Of a stretch of DNA of 28,787 nt, positions 22,538-28,787 are shown piece after piece. Source of the stretch: a bacterium. GTDB taxonomy: Bacteria > Patescibacteriota > Minisyncoccia > UBA6257 > GWB1-50-10. Each line of letters begins with the position of its first letter. The stretch's first letter is position 1. The position numbers and the translations under genes were made by a program. The notes beneath the pieces were generated by a model. That model was not told the origin of the DNA. It made no database searches and saw nothing but the letters and a program-made list of their open reading frames with translations. The stretch covers positions 1 through 28,787 of the forward strand of contig JAKAHT010000008.1 of assembly GCA_021814805.1 (NCBI GenBank). The letters are read 5' to 3'.

Positions 22538-24319
22538 ATGCCTAAATTGGAAAAAATAAACGAAGTAAGACATTCTTTGGCTCACCTTTTGGCCGCCGCG
22601 GTCTTGAAAAAATTCCCCAAGGCCAAGCTTGGAATAGGACCGGTCATAGAAAACGGTTTTTATTACGACTTCAAACTCCCCCGTCCTCTGACGGAGGTTG
22701 ATTTGAGGGAACTCGAGCACACGATGCGCGCGCTCGTTATGGAAAAACTTCCCTTCTCCGGCAAAAAGATCAGCCCGGCCGCGGCAAAGAAATTATTTAA
22801 AGATCAGCCCTTTAAACTGGACTTGATAAAAGAATTCCAAAAAGACAAAAAGCCTCTCACCATCTATATCACCGGCAAGGCGATAAATGCTAAATACCAG
22901 ATACCAGATACTAAATACTTCGTGGACCTTTGCCGCGGCGGTCACGTTAAAAACACCGGGGAAATAAATTCCGAAGGATTCAAACTCACCTCCATTGCCG
23001 GAGCTTATTGGAGAGGCAATGAAAAGAATCCCCAGCTTCAGAGAATATACGGTTTGGCTTTCGGCTCGGGGAAAGAACTTAAAGATTATGAAACCCTCAT
23101 GGAGGAAGCCAAAAAACGCGATCACCGCAAACTCGGCAAGGAACTCAAGCTTTTCACCATAGTAGATGAAATAGGTGCCGGCTTGCCGCTTTTTTATCCC
23201 AAGGGTGCGATACTTCGCCGGATAGTTGAAAACTTCATAATAGAAATGCAGGAAAAGCGCGGCTACGTGCCCATCTGGATACCTCACATAACTAAGGGCG
23301 AACTCTATAAAATTTCAGGTCACCTTGATAAGTACGATGCCATGTATCCACCGATGAAACTCAAGGGCGAAGCCGATTATTACTTAAAGCCGATGAACTG
23401 CCCCCATTTCATGATGCTTTACAAGAGCGAGCCTCATTCGTACAAAGAACTTCCCATAAGAATGACCTCAACCACCACCAATTATAGATACGAAAAGAGC
23501 GGCGAACTCTCGGGACTGACGCGCGTAAGATCCTTGACACAAGACGATTGCCATGTCTTTTCCGCGCCGGAGCAAATAGAAGGAGAAATAAATTTGATGC
23601 TGGATATGATCGATGAAACCTACTCGGCTTTCCGTTTCAAAGATTTTTGGGTCAGGATCTCAACTCATGATCCCAAAGACAAGGATAAATACATAGGCGA
23701 TCCTAAAATATGGAAACAATCCGAGAATATATTAGAAAAACTCATAACCAAACGCGGTTGGAAAAACGAAGTAGTTCCGGGAGAAGCGGCCTTTTACGGA
23801 CCAAAACTCGATTTCATGGCCAAAGACGTTTTGGGGCGCGAATGGCAGCTCTCCACCATCCAGCTTGATATGAACCTGCCGAAAAGATTCGGCTTGGAAT
23901 ACATTGATGAAAAAGGGAATAAAAGACAGCCCATAGTCATCCATCGAGCCATACTCGGATCAACGGAGAGATTTCTGGGAATATTAATCGAACATTACGG
24001 CGGAGATTTTCCTGTCTGGCTTTCCCCCATTCAGGCGAGAATCATTCCAATATCAGACAGGCACAGGGAATACGCGGAAAAAATATTAAAAGCACTGAAA
24101 GACAGCAACGTACGCTCCGACATAGCGCCGGAAGGAGAAACACTCGGCAAGAATATACGGGGAGGTGAACTTGAGAAAATACCCTATCTTCTAGTCGTCG
24201 GCGACAAGGAAATAGAAGAAAAATCCGTAAACGTGAGAGAACGCCATAAAAAAGAAACTTTTGTTTCGAGTGTGGAAAAATTCATAGAACGCATAAAGAA
24301 AGAAGAAAAAGACAGATAA
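22538..24319 (+). CDS. thrS: Threonyl-tRNA synthetase without TGS domain
   Basis: A 593-residue class II synthetase that charges tRNA-Thr. The protein starts almost directly at the editing domain (HSLAHLLAAA with two His of the editing site, and DLCRGGH for the other ligands). The usual N-terminal TGS domain of about 60 residues is missing. The catalytic core has MNCPHFMMLY (zinc-binding Cys), LTQDDCHVFS and VIHRAILGSTERFLGILIEH (zinc-binding His residues), and the C-terminal anticodon domain follows (SDRHREYAEKILKAL, LLVVGDKEIEE). ATG 22538 is chosen over GTG 22505 because the promoter overlaps the GTG. Residues 118-127 (AKYQIPDTKY) form an insertion encoded by a short tandem-like repeat. 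A terminator follows. The tRNA-Thr gene in this window is a substrate. Confidence 0.96.
   Translation: MPKLEKINEVRHSLAHLLAAAVLKKFPKAKLGIGPVIENGFYYDFKLPRPLTEVDLRELEHTMRALVMEKLPFSGKKISPAAAKKLFKDQPFKLDLIKEFQKDKKPLTIYITGKAINAKYQIPDTKYFVDLCRGGHVKNTGEINSEGFKLTSIAGAYWRGNEKNPQLQRIYGLAFGSGKELKDYETLMEEAKKRDHRKLGKELKLFTIVDEIGAGLPLFYPKGAILRRIVENFIIEMQEKRGYVPIWIPHITKGELYKISGHLDKYDAMYPPMKLKGEADYYLKPMNCPHFMMLYKSEPHSYKELPIRMTSTTTNYRYEKSGELSGLTRVRSLTQDDCHVFSAPEQIEGEINLMLDMIDETYSAFRFKDFWVRISTHDPKDKDKYIGDPKIWKQSENILEKLITKRGWKNEVVPGEAAFYGPKLDFMAKDVLGREWQLSTIQLDMNLPKRFGLEYIDEKGNKRQPIVIHRAILGSTERFLGILIEHYGGDFPVWLSPIQARIIPISDRHREYAEKILKALKDSNVRSDIAPEGETLGKNIRGGELEKIPYLLVVGDKEIEEKSVNVRERHKKETFVSSVEKFIERIKKEEKDR
22891..22918 (+). 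repeat. Short ATACCAG-type repeat inside thrS
   Basis: TAAATACCAG-ATACCAGATA-CTAAATAC: the unit ATACCAG occurs twice in a row, flanked by TAAATAC on both sides. It reads in frame as KYQIPDTKY and lies just before the conserved DLCRG of the editing domain, where homologues have only a few residues. Confidence 0.55.
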
Positions 24320-24324
24320 GTTTT

Positions 24325-24357
24325 GAGGTGGCTTATTCCCCGATAGCCACCTCTTTT
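24325..24357 (+). terminator. Terminator of thrS
   Basis: GAGGTGGCT and TAGCCACCTC pair over 9 bp around a loop of about 10 nt, followed by TTTT. It starts 6 nt after the thrS stop codon. It may also serve the convergent small gene. Confidence 0.8.
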
Positions 24358-24369
24358 AAAAAATAGAAA

Positions 24370-24540
24370 TCAATCTTTACTGCCTTTGGAAAAGACAGCT
24401 GGCATCTCGGACAATTCTTCCAAATTTTCATTGGTATCATCATCCGGTACTATTTCTTTGGCTGCGTGCCAGCTTACGAATGCAGCCAATACCAAGGTCG
24501 GAGCCAAAACGAGTCCGGCCACCAGCAGAATCTTTTTCAT
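24370..24540 (-). CDS. Small exported or membrane-anchored acidic protein, unknown function
   Basis: A 56-residue protein. Residues 1-20 (MKKILLVAGLVLAPTLVLAA) look like a signal peptide or membrane anchor, with a possible cleavage site at VLAA. The remaining 36 residues are acidic (PDDDTNENLEELSEM). The start at 24540 is set by GGAGG 6 nt upstream, one of the few good Shine-Dalgarno sites in the window; a longer frame to 24612 is not supported. It lies on the minus strand between the convergent thrS and the divergent miaA. I do not recognise the family. Confidence 0.65.
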   Translation of the reverse strand: MKKILLVAGLVLAPTLVLAAFVSWHAAKEIVPDDDTNENLEELSEMPAVFSKGSKD

Positions 24541-24581
24541 ATTTTCCTCCAATTTTCTAGATAAACAATAACACTCCGGGC

Positions 24582-24587
24582 TATAAT
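24582..24587 (+). promoter_or_regulatory. -10 box of miaA (leaderless)
   Basis: A perfect TATAAT ends 8 nt before the miaA ATG at 24596. No clear -35 box and no Shine-Dalgarno site are seen. Confidence 0.5.
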
Positions 24588-24595
24588 AAACAATA

Positions 24596-25492
24596 ATGAC
24601 AGGAAAAATCATTGTGATAGTCGGACCGACGGGATCCGGTAAAACCGGCTTGGCCGTAAAAATAGGTAAAAAATTCGGCGGAGAAATAATATCAGCCGAC
24701 TCAAGACAAATTTACCGGGGGCTGAAAATAGGCTCAAATTACCCTTCCGATAAGGAGTTAAAATCGGTACCGCACCATTTGATAGGCTTCGTCGATCCGA
24801 AAAATAATTTTACCGTTGCCGAATACCAGAAAAAAGCATTTCATATTATAAATATTTTAAAAAAGAAGAATAAGATTCCGATAATCTGCGGCGGCACCGG
24901 TTTTTATGTACGATCAATCACAGACGGAACGGTAATGCCCACGGTGCCTCCGGATGAAAAATTGAGAAACAATTTGGAAAATAAAACCATAGAGAGCCTC
25001 GATGAAATACTTAAAAATTTGGACAAAAAAAGATGGGGAAATATAGATTTGAAAAATAAAAGACGGGTTATAAGAGCCATAGAGATAGCGTCGGTTCTCG
25101 GTCGCGTACCGGACATAGAACATCGCCCCCCAAAAGAAAATATTCTGAAAATAGGTATCGATATCCCTAAAAACAAGCTGAAAAAATCGATAGAAACCAG
25201 GGCTAAATCTATGCTGAGAAGTGGCCTTATTAAAGAAACTAAGAAACTCGTTTCTTCAGGAATCGGCATAAAAAAAATAAATGAGCTCGGTTTTGAATAC
25301 AAAGACGTCCTTCGATATATCAACGGAGAAATAAAAACCAAAGCAGAGCTCATCGACTTGTTGGTTCTTGATACCATGCATTATGTCAAAAGACAGATAA
25401 CCTGGTTTAAAAAGGACAAGAACATACACTGGGTAATGAGCGATACCGAAGCAAAAAAAATAATTGACAGATTCCTTTCTGATACATTATAA
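24596..25492 (+). CDS. miaA: tRNA dimethylallyltransferase
   Basis: A 298-residue MiaA, which adds a dimethylallyl group to A37 of tRNAs that read codons starting with U. Motifs: P-loop GPTGSGKTGLAVKIG (about residues 10-24), SADSRQIYRGLKIGS (about 36-50), VPHHLIGFVDP, FTVAEYQ and CGGTGFYVRSI (about 98-108), all typical. Length is normal for the family. It heads a short run with rpmF and nusB. The start is fixed by a TATAAT box 8 nt upstream; there is no Shine-Dalgarno site. Confidence 0.96.
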   Translation: MTGKIIVIVGPTGSGKTGLAVKIGKKFGGEIISADSRQIYRGLKIGSNYPSDKELKSVPHHLIGFVDPKNNFTVAEYQKKAFHIINILKKKNKIPIICGGTGFYVRSITDGTVMPTVPPDEKLRNNLENKTIESLDEILKNLDKKRWGNIDLKNKRRVIRAIEIASVLGRVPDIEHRPPKENILKIGIDIPKNKLKKSIETRAKSMLRSGLIKETKKLVSSGIGIKKINELGFEYKDVLRYINGEIKTKAELIDLLVLDTMHYVKRQITWFKKDKNIHWVMSDTEAKKIIDRFLSDTL

Positions 25493-25493
25493 T
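25464..25493 (+). promoter_or_regulatory. Consensus promoter for rpmF-nusB within the miaA 3' end
   Basis: TTGACA (25464-25469) and TATAAT (25488-25493) are both perfect, with an 18-nt spacer. The -10 box covers the miaA stop codon. The rpmF ATG lies 16 nt after the -10 box, leaving a leader of about 10 nt without a Shine-Dalgarno site. Confidence 0.75.
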
Positions 25494-25509
25494 CAATCAA
25501 AATAAACCT

Positions 25510-25704
25510 ATGGGTGGAGTACCTACAAAACATCATTCGAAGTCAAAAGTCGGCAGGCGCCGGTCACAGCAGGCTATAAAAAAGATAAACGTCATGCCCT
25601 GCCCCAAATGCGGAGGTCCCGCCTTACCTCATAAAATCTGTCCCCAGTGCGGAACTTACGTGAAGCAGCAAAAAAAGACATCGGATCCAAGTCCTAAATC
25701 ATAA
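25510..25704 (+). CDS. rpmF: 50S ribosomal protein L32
   Basis: A 64-residue L32 (bL32). The N-terminus MGGVPTKHHSKSKVGRRRSQ matches the family pattern (VPKxxxSKxRRxxRR), and CPKCGGPALPHKICPQCG (residues 31-48) is the zinc-binding, four-Cys form. It binds 23S rRNA in the large subunit. It has its own strong promoter and is followed by nusB after 2 nt, so L32 and NusB are made from one mRNA. Confidence 0.96.
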   Translation: MGGVPTKHHSKSKVGRRRSQQAIKKINVMPCPKCGGPALPHKICPQCGTYVKQQKKTSDPSPKS

Positions 25705-25706
25705 CA

Positions 25707-26141
25707 ATGGCTACCCGCCATTTAGCCAGAACTATAGTTCTTCAATCCCTCTACGAGTGGGATTTTTACGATAAAAAAACTGACCTCACTGAAATATTGG
25801 AAAGAAATTTGAACGAATTCGGACCGGGCATAGATGAGCCGGAATTCGCCTGGAAACTCTTAAAAGGCATAATTGAGCACATCAACAAACTCGATGAAAT
25901 AATAAAAACCTACGCCAGCGAGTGGCCTATCGATCAAATAGCCATCGTGGATAGAAATATACTCCGCATCGGCCTTTATGAACTTATATACGCCGATAAG
26001 AACGAGGTACCTCCCAAGGTGGCCATAAATGAAAGCATAGAAATAGCCAAAAATTACAGCGGGCAAAACTCGCCCCGCTTTATAAACGGTGTCTTGGGAA
26101 CCGTGTATAAGGATTTAGAAGAAGGAAAAATAGTTAAATAA
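25707..26141 (+). CDS. nusB: Transcription antitermination protein NusB
   Basis: A 144-residue all-helical NusB. The N-terminus ATRHLARTIVLQSLYEWDF and the later WPIDQIAIVDRNILRIGLYEL (in parts WPIDQIAIVDRN and ILRIGLYEL) and VPPKVAINESIEIAKNY with FINGVLG are the diagnostic stretches. NusB binds boxA RNA with NusE and supports rRNA transcription. It begins 2 nt after rpmF. Its 3' end overlaps the 3' end of the convergent tmk gene by 8 nt. Confidence 0.96.
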   Translation: MATRHLARTIVLQSLYEWDFYDKKTDLTEILERNLNEFGPGIDEPEFAWKLLKGIIEHINKLDEIIKTYASEWPIDQIAIVDRNILRIGLYELIYADKNEVPPKVAINESIEIAKNYSGQNSPRFINGVLGTVYKDLEEGKIVK

Positions 26142-26814
26142 TATTTTTAACTCTTCTCCATACAAGCTCGTGGATTTCTTTCATTGAAAGTAATCTGCCG
26201 TTTTTAACACATTCTATCAAAACAAAATCCTTGGGGAACATTTTTGCCATTTCCAAATAAGTGCTCTCGGCTCTCTTTAAATGTGATTTATCTTTCTCAT
26301 GAATATCCCTCTTTTTTCCGTTGAGATATCCTCTTGAATGTTTTTTACTTATCAAGTCATAAGCCGTATCGTGCGGAACATGAAGTATAATTGAAAAATC
26401 AGGTTTGGGTATCCCCATTATTCCATATTCAAAATCATAAACCCATCTCAAAAATTCTTTTCTTTTTTTAATATTTTCTATTTTCGCTCCCTGATGACCC
26501 ATGTTTGAAGGAACATATCTGTTTGAAATCACCACCTGTCCCCGGGAAATCCATCTGCTTATCTTAGGGCCAACATCAAACCTATCCAAACTGTAAAAGA
26601 CTGAGGCTCTAAAAGGCCCTACCTCCTTCCATCCTCCGTAGTAGCCGTTTAAATATCTTTCCACGAAAAAAGCTGACGGCTTGCCGTACTGCGGAAAATC
26701 AAACGTTGCAGCTTTAAAACCCTCTCGCTTCAAACGAGCGAGAAGAAGTTTAAATTGCTCACCCTTTCCGGAACCATCAATACCTTCGATGACAATAAAT
26801 TTTCCCTTTCTCAT
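26134..26814 (-). CDS. tmk: Thymidylate kinase
   Basis: A 226-residue dTMP kinase. The P-loop is IEGIDGSGKGEQ (about residues 9-20), DFPQYGKPSAFFVERYLNG (about 39-57) matches the family, and SLDRFD and ISNRYVPSNMGHQGAK (about 96-111) hold the DR(Y/F/H) and substrate-binding motifs. A lid-like region LISKKHSRGYLNGKKRDIHEKD follows (in parts). It makes dTDP from dTMP; with dcd it belongs to the dTTP route. TATAAT lies 8 nt before the ATG and there is no Shine-Dalgarno site. The rplK terminator precedes it, so it is a separate unit. Confidence 0.95.
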   Translation of the reverse strand: MRKGKFIVIEGIDGSGKGEQFKLLLARLKREGFKAATFDFPQYGKPSAFFVERYLNGYYGGWKEVGPFRASVFYSLDRFDVGPKISRWISRGQVVISNRYVPSNMGHQGAKIENIKKRKEFLRWVYDFEYGIMGIPKPDFSIILHVPHDTAYDLISKKHSRGYLNGKKRDIHEKDKSHLKRAESTYLEMAKMFPKDFVLIECVKNGRLLSMKEIHELVWRRVKNII

Positions 26815-26822
26815 CGATTCCT

Positions 26823-26828
26823 ATTATA
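26823..26828 (-). promoter_or_regulatory. -10 box of tmk (leaderless)
   Basis: TATAAT on the minus strand ends 8 nt before the tmk ATG. The -35 position falls in the terminator stem and does not match the consensus. Confidence 0.45.
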
Positions 26829-26832
26829 ACAG

Positions 26833-26857
26833 AAAACCGGATCAAAGATCCGGTTTT
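26833..26857 (-). terminator. Terminator of the secE-nusG-rplK operon
   Basis: AAAACCGGATC and GATCCGGTTTT pair perfectly over 11 bp around a 3-nt loop. On the minus strand the tail is TTTTCTG. Confidence 0.85.
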
Positions 26858-26954
26858 CTTAATACCCATATTCGTCGCGAGTCGCTATGCAACAACTCGC
26901 TCCTTCACGGAGGAATCCTTCCCCCGACCCCTCTTTTCAATATGCGAATCGAAA
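26858..26954 (-). other. Structured non-coding segment after rplK
   Basis: About 97 nt lie between the rplK stop and the terminator. It contains a GCGAGT/ACTCGC hairpin (26877-26900), a CTCC-GTGAA-GGAG hairpin and a G-rich stretch on the minus strand, and no convincing reading frame. It may be a structured 3' UTR or a small RNA. In many bacteria rplA would begin here; it does not. Confidence 0.3.
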
Positions 26955-27380
26955 TCAATCAATGATCTCGATTCCCATATTTTTGGCAGTGCCGGCAATA
27001 ATCTTCATAGCTGCCTCAACATCATTGGCATTCAGATCAACCATTTTCTTCTCGGCGATCTTCCTTAAATCATCCCTGGTTACTTTTCCTACCACTTTTT
27101 TACCCGATTCAGCAGCTCCTTTTTCAAGTCCGGCGGCTTTTTTTAGAAGAGCTGAAGCCGGAGAAGTTTTAAGCTTAAAATCGAAAGACCTATCTTCGTA
27201 GATCGTTATTTCGGCAGGTATGACATCCCCCTTCATATCCTTGGTGGCTTCGTTAAACTGCTGGCAAAAAGCCCCGATGTTCACGCCGTGCTGGCCGAGC
27301 GCCGGACCTATCGGCGGAGCCGGGTTAGCTTCACCTGCCTTTATTTGAAGTTTTAAAACTGTTTTTATTGGTTTAGCCAT
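26955..27380 (-). CDS. rplK: 50S ribosomal protein L11
   Basis: A 141-residue L11 (uL11). The N-terminal domain shows LKLQIKAGEANPAPPIGPAL (in the typical form KLQIxAGxAxPxPPxGPALGQxGxNI), and the C-terminal RNA-binding domain has GKVTRDDLRKIAEKKMVDLNA and the end AGTAKNMGIEI. It binds the GTPase centre of 23S rRNA. It follows nusG by 15 nt without a Shine-Dalgarno site. The next gene is not rplA, unlike the common secE-nusG-rplK-rplA order. Confidence 0.97.
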   Translation of the reverse strand: MAKPIKTVLKLQIKAGEANPAPPIGPALGQHGVNIGAFCQQFNEATKDMKGDVIPAEITIYEDRSFDFKLKTSPASALLKKAAGLEKGAAESGKKVVGKVTRDDLRKIAEKKMVDLNANDVEAAMKIIAGTAKNMGIEIID

Positions 27381-27395
27381 AGATTTATTATTAGT

Positions 27396-27950
27396 TTATA
27401 GTTTTCTGACCTGCAAAGAATCCAATTCCACCACTGTATCCCGACCGAAGATAGGCACCAGAACTTTAATTCTCCCCCTTTCTTCATCTATTTCTGAAAT
27501 TCTGCCTTCTTGATCCTTAAAAGGTCCGTCTGTAATTTTTACCATTTCATCAACCTTAAAGTCAACTTTGAATTTGGGTTCGTTTCCGCCTATCCTCATC
27601 ATAAGCTCATCCACTTCAGCTTTGGAAAGTGGCGTCGGCTTTGTGGAATCAGCTCCGACAAAACCGGTAACACGGGGGGTATTTCTCACCACATACCAAG
27701 AATCGTTATCAAGAACCATATGTACCAAAACGTAACCGGGGTAAATCTTTTCTTCCGTCTTTTGCCTCTTGCCGTTTCTTATCTTTATTTTAACTTCTTT
27801 GGGAACTATAACATCGAATATCTTATCGTTCATTCCCAAAGAAGAAATCCTTTGTTTCAAATATTTAGCTACGGCATCTTCATAGCCGGAATAGGTATGG
27901 ACAGCATACCAAGCTTTGGTTTTTTTGCTTGTATTTTTTTCTTCTTCCAT
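27396..27950 (-). CDS. nusG: Transcription termination/antitermination factor NusG
   Basis: A 184-residue NusG. The NGN domain begins WYAVHTYSGYEDAVAKYLKQ and includes KIYPGYVLVHMVLDNDSWY and VRNTPRVTGFVG; the C-terminal KOW domain reads VKITDGPFKDQEGRISEIDEE (in parts VKITDGPFKDQEG) and KVLVPIFGRDTVVELD. NusG binds RNA polymerase and links it to Rho or the ribosome. It starts 6 nt after secE without a Shine-Dalgarno site. Length is normal. Confidence 0.97.
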   Translation of the reverse strand: MEEEKNTSKKTKAWYAVHTYSGYEDAVAKYLKQRISSLGMNDKIFDVIVPKEVKIKIRNGKRQKTEEKIYPGYVLVHMVLDNDSWYVVRNTPRVTGFVGADSTKPTPLSKAEVDELMMRIGGNEPKFKVDFKVDEMVKITDGPFKDQEGRISEIDEERGRIKVLVPIFGRDTVVELDSLQVRKL

Positions 27951-27956
27951 GATTGG

Positions 27957-28151
27957 TTATAAAACTATCCTTTGCAATATCTGAATAAACACGAAATCCA
28001 AAACACCCAAAAAAGCGGCCAGTAATACCGAAAAACCTATGACGAAAAGGGTGTACCTTATGGTCTCTTCTCTCGTCGGCCAATTAACTTTCTTCAATTC
28101 TTGTTTGGATTCCCTTACGAAATTGCCTATTTTTTCAAACATAGCGTACAT
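27957..28151 (-). CDS. secE: Preprotein translocase subunit SecE
   Basis: A 64-residue single-helix SecE: the amphipathic part ESKQELKKVNWPTREETIRYT (in parts; VNWPTR is the family signature, about residues 23-28) is followed by one membrane helix (about 36-60). It is the small essential subunit of SecYEG. Its ATG overlaps the stop codon of tsaC as TAATG, which suggests coupled translation. A start at Met4 is also possible. Gene order secE-nusG-rplK is the classical one. Confidence 0.94.
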   Translation of the reverse strand: MYAMFEKIGNFVRESKQELKKVNWPTREETIRYTLFVIGFSVLLAAFLGVLDFVFIQILQRIVL

Positions 28152-28705
28152 TAAAATTTACCATTATTTTCCTTATTTATCAACCCCCTGACATCAAAGG
28201 CTCCTTCTCTGATTACTTTGACGCGGCCATTTTCAAGAGAAATCAAAGTGGAAGGCTTTGACGTCAATCTGCCCTTATTGATATAAAAAGACACCTCGTC
28301 ATCAAAATAAGCTCTGGCATCGGATATGCTTTTCGAAGGCGACTCACCCTCAAAATTAGCCGTGGGGGCGACCAGGGGTCCTGATTGAGATATAAAGTTC
28401 CTCAACCACAAAGGTTTCGGCAATCTAAAAGCCAAGGTCTTTCCTCCCCTTGTAAGGTATTGGTATCCCGGAGCATTTATTTTTAGGGCAGTGCTTACCG
28501 GACCGGGCCATATTTTTTCGAGCAATTCTCTTTCTTCAACGGAGATTTTTATATTAAATAATTTCAAATCATCCAAGGAGGAAATCAGAATTATGAAAGG
28601 TTTTTTAGAATTTCTTCTCTTCAGGCGATATATCTCCTTTACCGCTTCCTTGGAAAAACATGACCCCACCAGGCCATAAAGGGTGTCGGTCGGAAGTATC
28701 CCCAC
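28151..28705 (-). CDS. tsaC: Threonylcarbamoyl-AMP synthase (Sua5/YrdC/TsaC family)
   Basis: A 184-residue YrdC-domain protein that makes threonylcarbamoyl-AMP for the t6A37 tRNA modification. Motifs: ILPTDTLYGLVG (residues 3-14), LKRRNSKKPFIILIS (about 28-42), WPGPVSTAL (about 66-74), LAFRLPKP, and GPLVAPTANFEGESPS (about 109-124). The GTG at 28705 has AAGGA 7 nt upstream and is taken as start. However, the frame stays open to the right edge and reads SKEIKLIKDGKVG just before it, which resembles the first helix and strand of homologues, so the real gene may start beyond the window. Confidence 0.9.
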   Translation of the reverse strand: MGILPTDTLYGLVGSCFSKEAVKEIYRLKRRNSKKPFIILISSLDDLKLFNIKISVEERELLEKIWPGPVSTALKINAPGYQYLTRGGKTLAFRLPKPLWLRNFISQSGPLVAPTANFEGESPSKSISDARAYFDDEVSFYINKGRLTSKPSTLISLENGRVKVIREGAFDVRGLINKENNGKF

Positions 28706-28733
28706 CTTTCCGTCCTTAATTAATTTTATTTCT

Positions 28734-28787
28734 TTACTGAACCGGCTCGTCGATATCTTTAGCCTCTTTGGAGATTTCTTCCTTTTT
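28734..28787 (-). CDS. Possible C-terminus of an upstream gene (cut by window edge)
   Basis: On the minus strand a frame open at the right edge ends in TAA at 28734, giving KKEEISKEAKDIDEPVQ as an acidic tail. It competes with the idea that the tsaC frame extends through this stretch. Too short to identify. Confidence 0.25.
   Translation of the reverse strand, partial: KKEEISKEAKDIDEPVQ

Noticed and set aside
24904..25377. Minus-strand frame (157 codons) inside miaA
   Set aside because: Antisense shadow; all MiaA motifs are on the plus strand.
1..28787. CRISPR arrays, transposases, phage genes or attachment sites
   Set aside because: No regularly spaced direct repeats, no transposase or integrase motifs and no flanking duplications were seen.

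Overview
The window looks like a piece of a reduced-genome candidate-phylum bacterium (Patescibacteria/CPR, most like a Parcubacteria-type lineage). This is inferred from the mix of genes, the short forms of several core proteins (RF2, ThrRS and pyruvate kinase each lack a domain), the near absence of Shine-Dalgarno sites on core genes, and the compact layout. UGA is used as a stop (zwf and ftsX end in TGA) and an RF2 is present, so the standard bacterial code applies. No phage, insertion sequence or CRISPR array was seen.

Layout. 1-3681 (minus): a glycosyltransferase family 9 protein, then two different glutamate-cysteine-ligase-like proteins with a class I glutamine amidotransferase between them. 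3738-5250 (plus): a tiny unit with its own promoter, 44-codon reading frame and terminator, then an MFS exporter. 5255-12214 (minus): pyruvate kinase (catalytic part only), DedA protein, double-domain dCTP deaminase, glucose-6-phosphate dehydrogenase, membrane-anchored FMN-binding protein with an SGAT flavinylation motif, ApbE flavin transferase, and an RnfD/NqrB-like membrane domain fused to a ferredoxin-NADP reductase domain. The last four look like one NAD(P)H-to-outside electron transfer module. 12281-12892 (plus): a zinc-ribbon membrane protein and an encapsulated-ferritin-like protein.

12873-18654 (minus): rnhB, then the chain rnpB - tRNA-Thr(CGT) - prfB - ftsE - ftsX - ECF-type sigma factor - DUF5667-like membrane protein - panD - CofE-like ligase. 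The RNase P RNA ends 7 nt before a tRNA, whose CCA end lies 3 nt before the start of a shortened RF2 gene. 18686-26141 (plus): dnaE, a strongly promoted coiled-coil membrane protein, thrS, miaA, rpmF and nusB, with a small exported protein on the minus strand between thrS and miaA. 26134 to the right edge (minus): tsaC, secE, nusG, rplK, a terminator, then tmk.

Two patterns cut across the window. First, many genes have a TATAAT-like box 6-8 nt before their ATG and no Shine-Dalgarno site (dcd, zinc-ribbon gene, ferritin-like gene, panD, dnaE, thrS, miaA, tmk), so their mRNAs are probably leaderless. Clear Shine-Dalgarno sites occur mainly on accessory genes. Second, short-patch variation: a tandem-like ATACCAG repeat sits in frame inside the ThrRS editing domain. 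All functional calls are made by reading the sequence; no searches were run.
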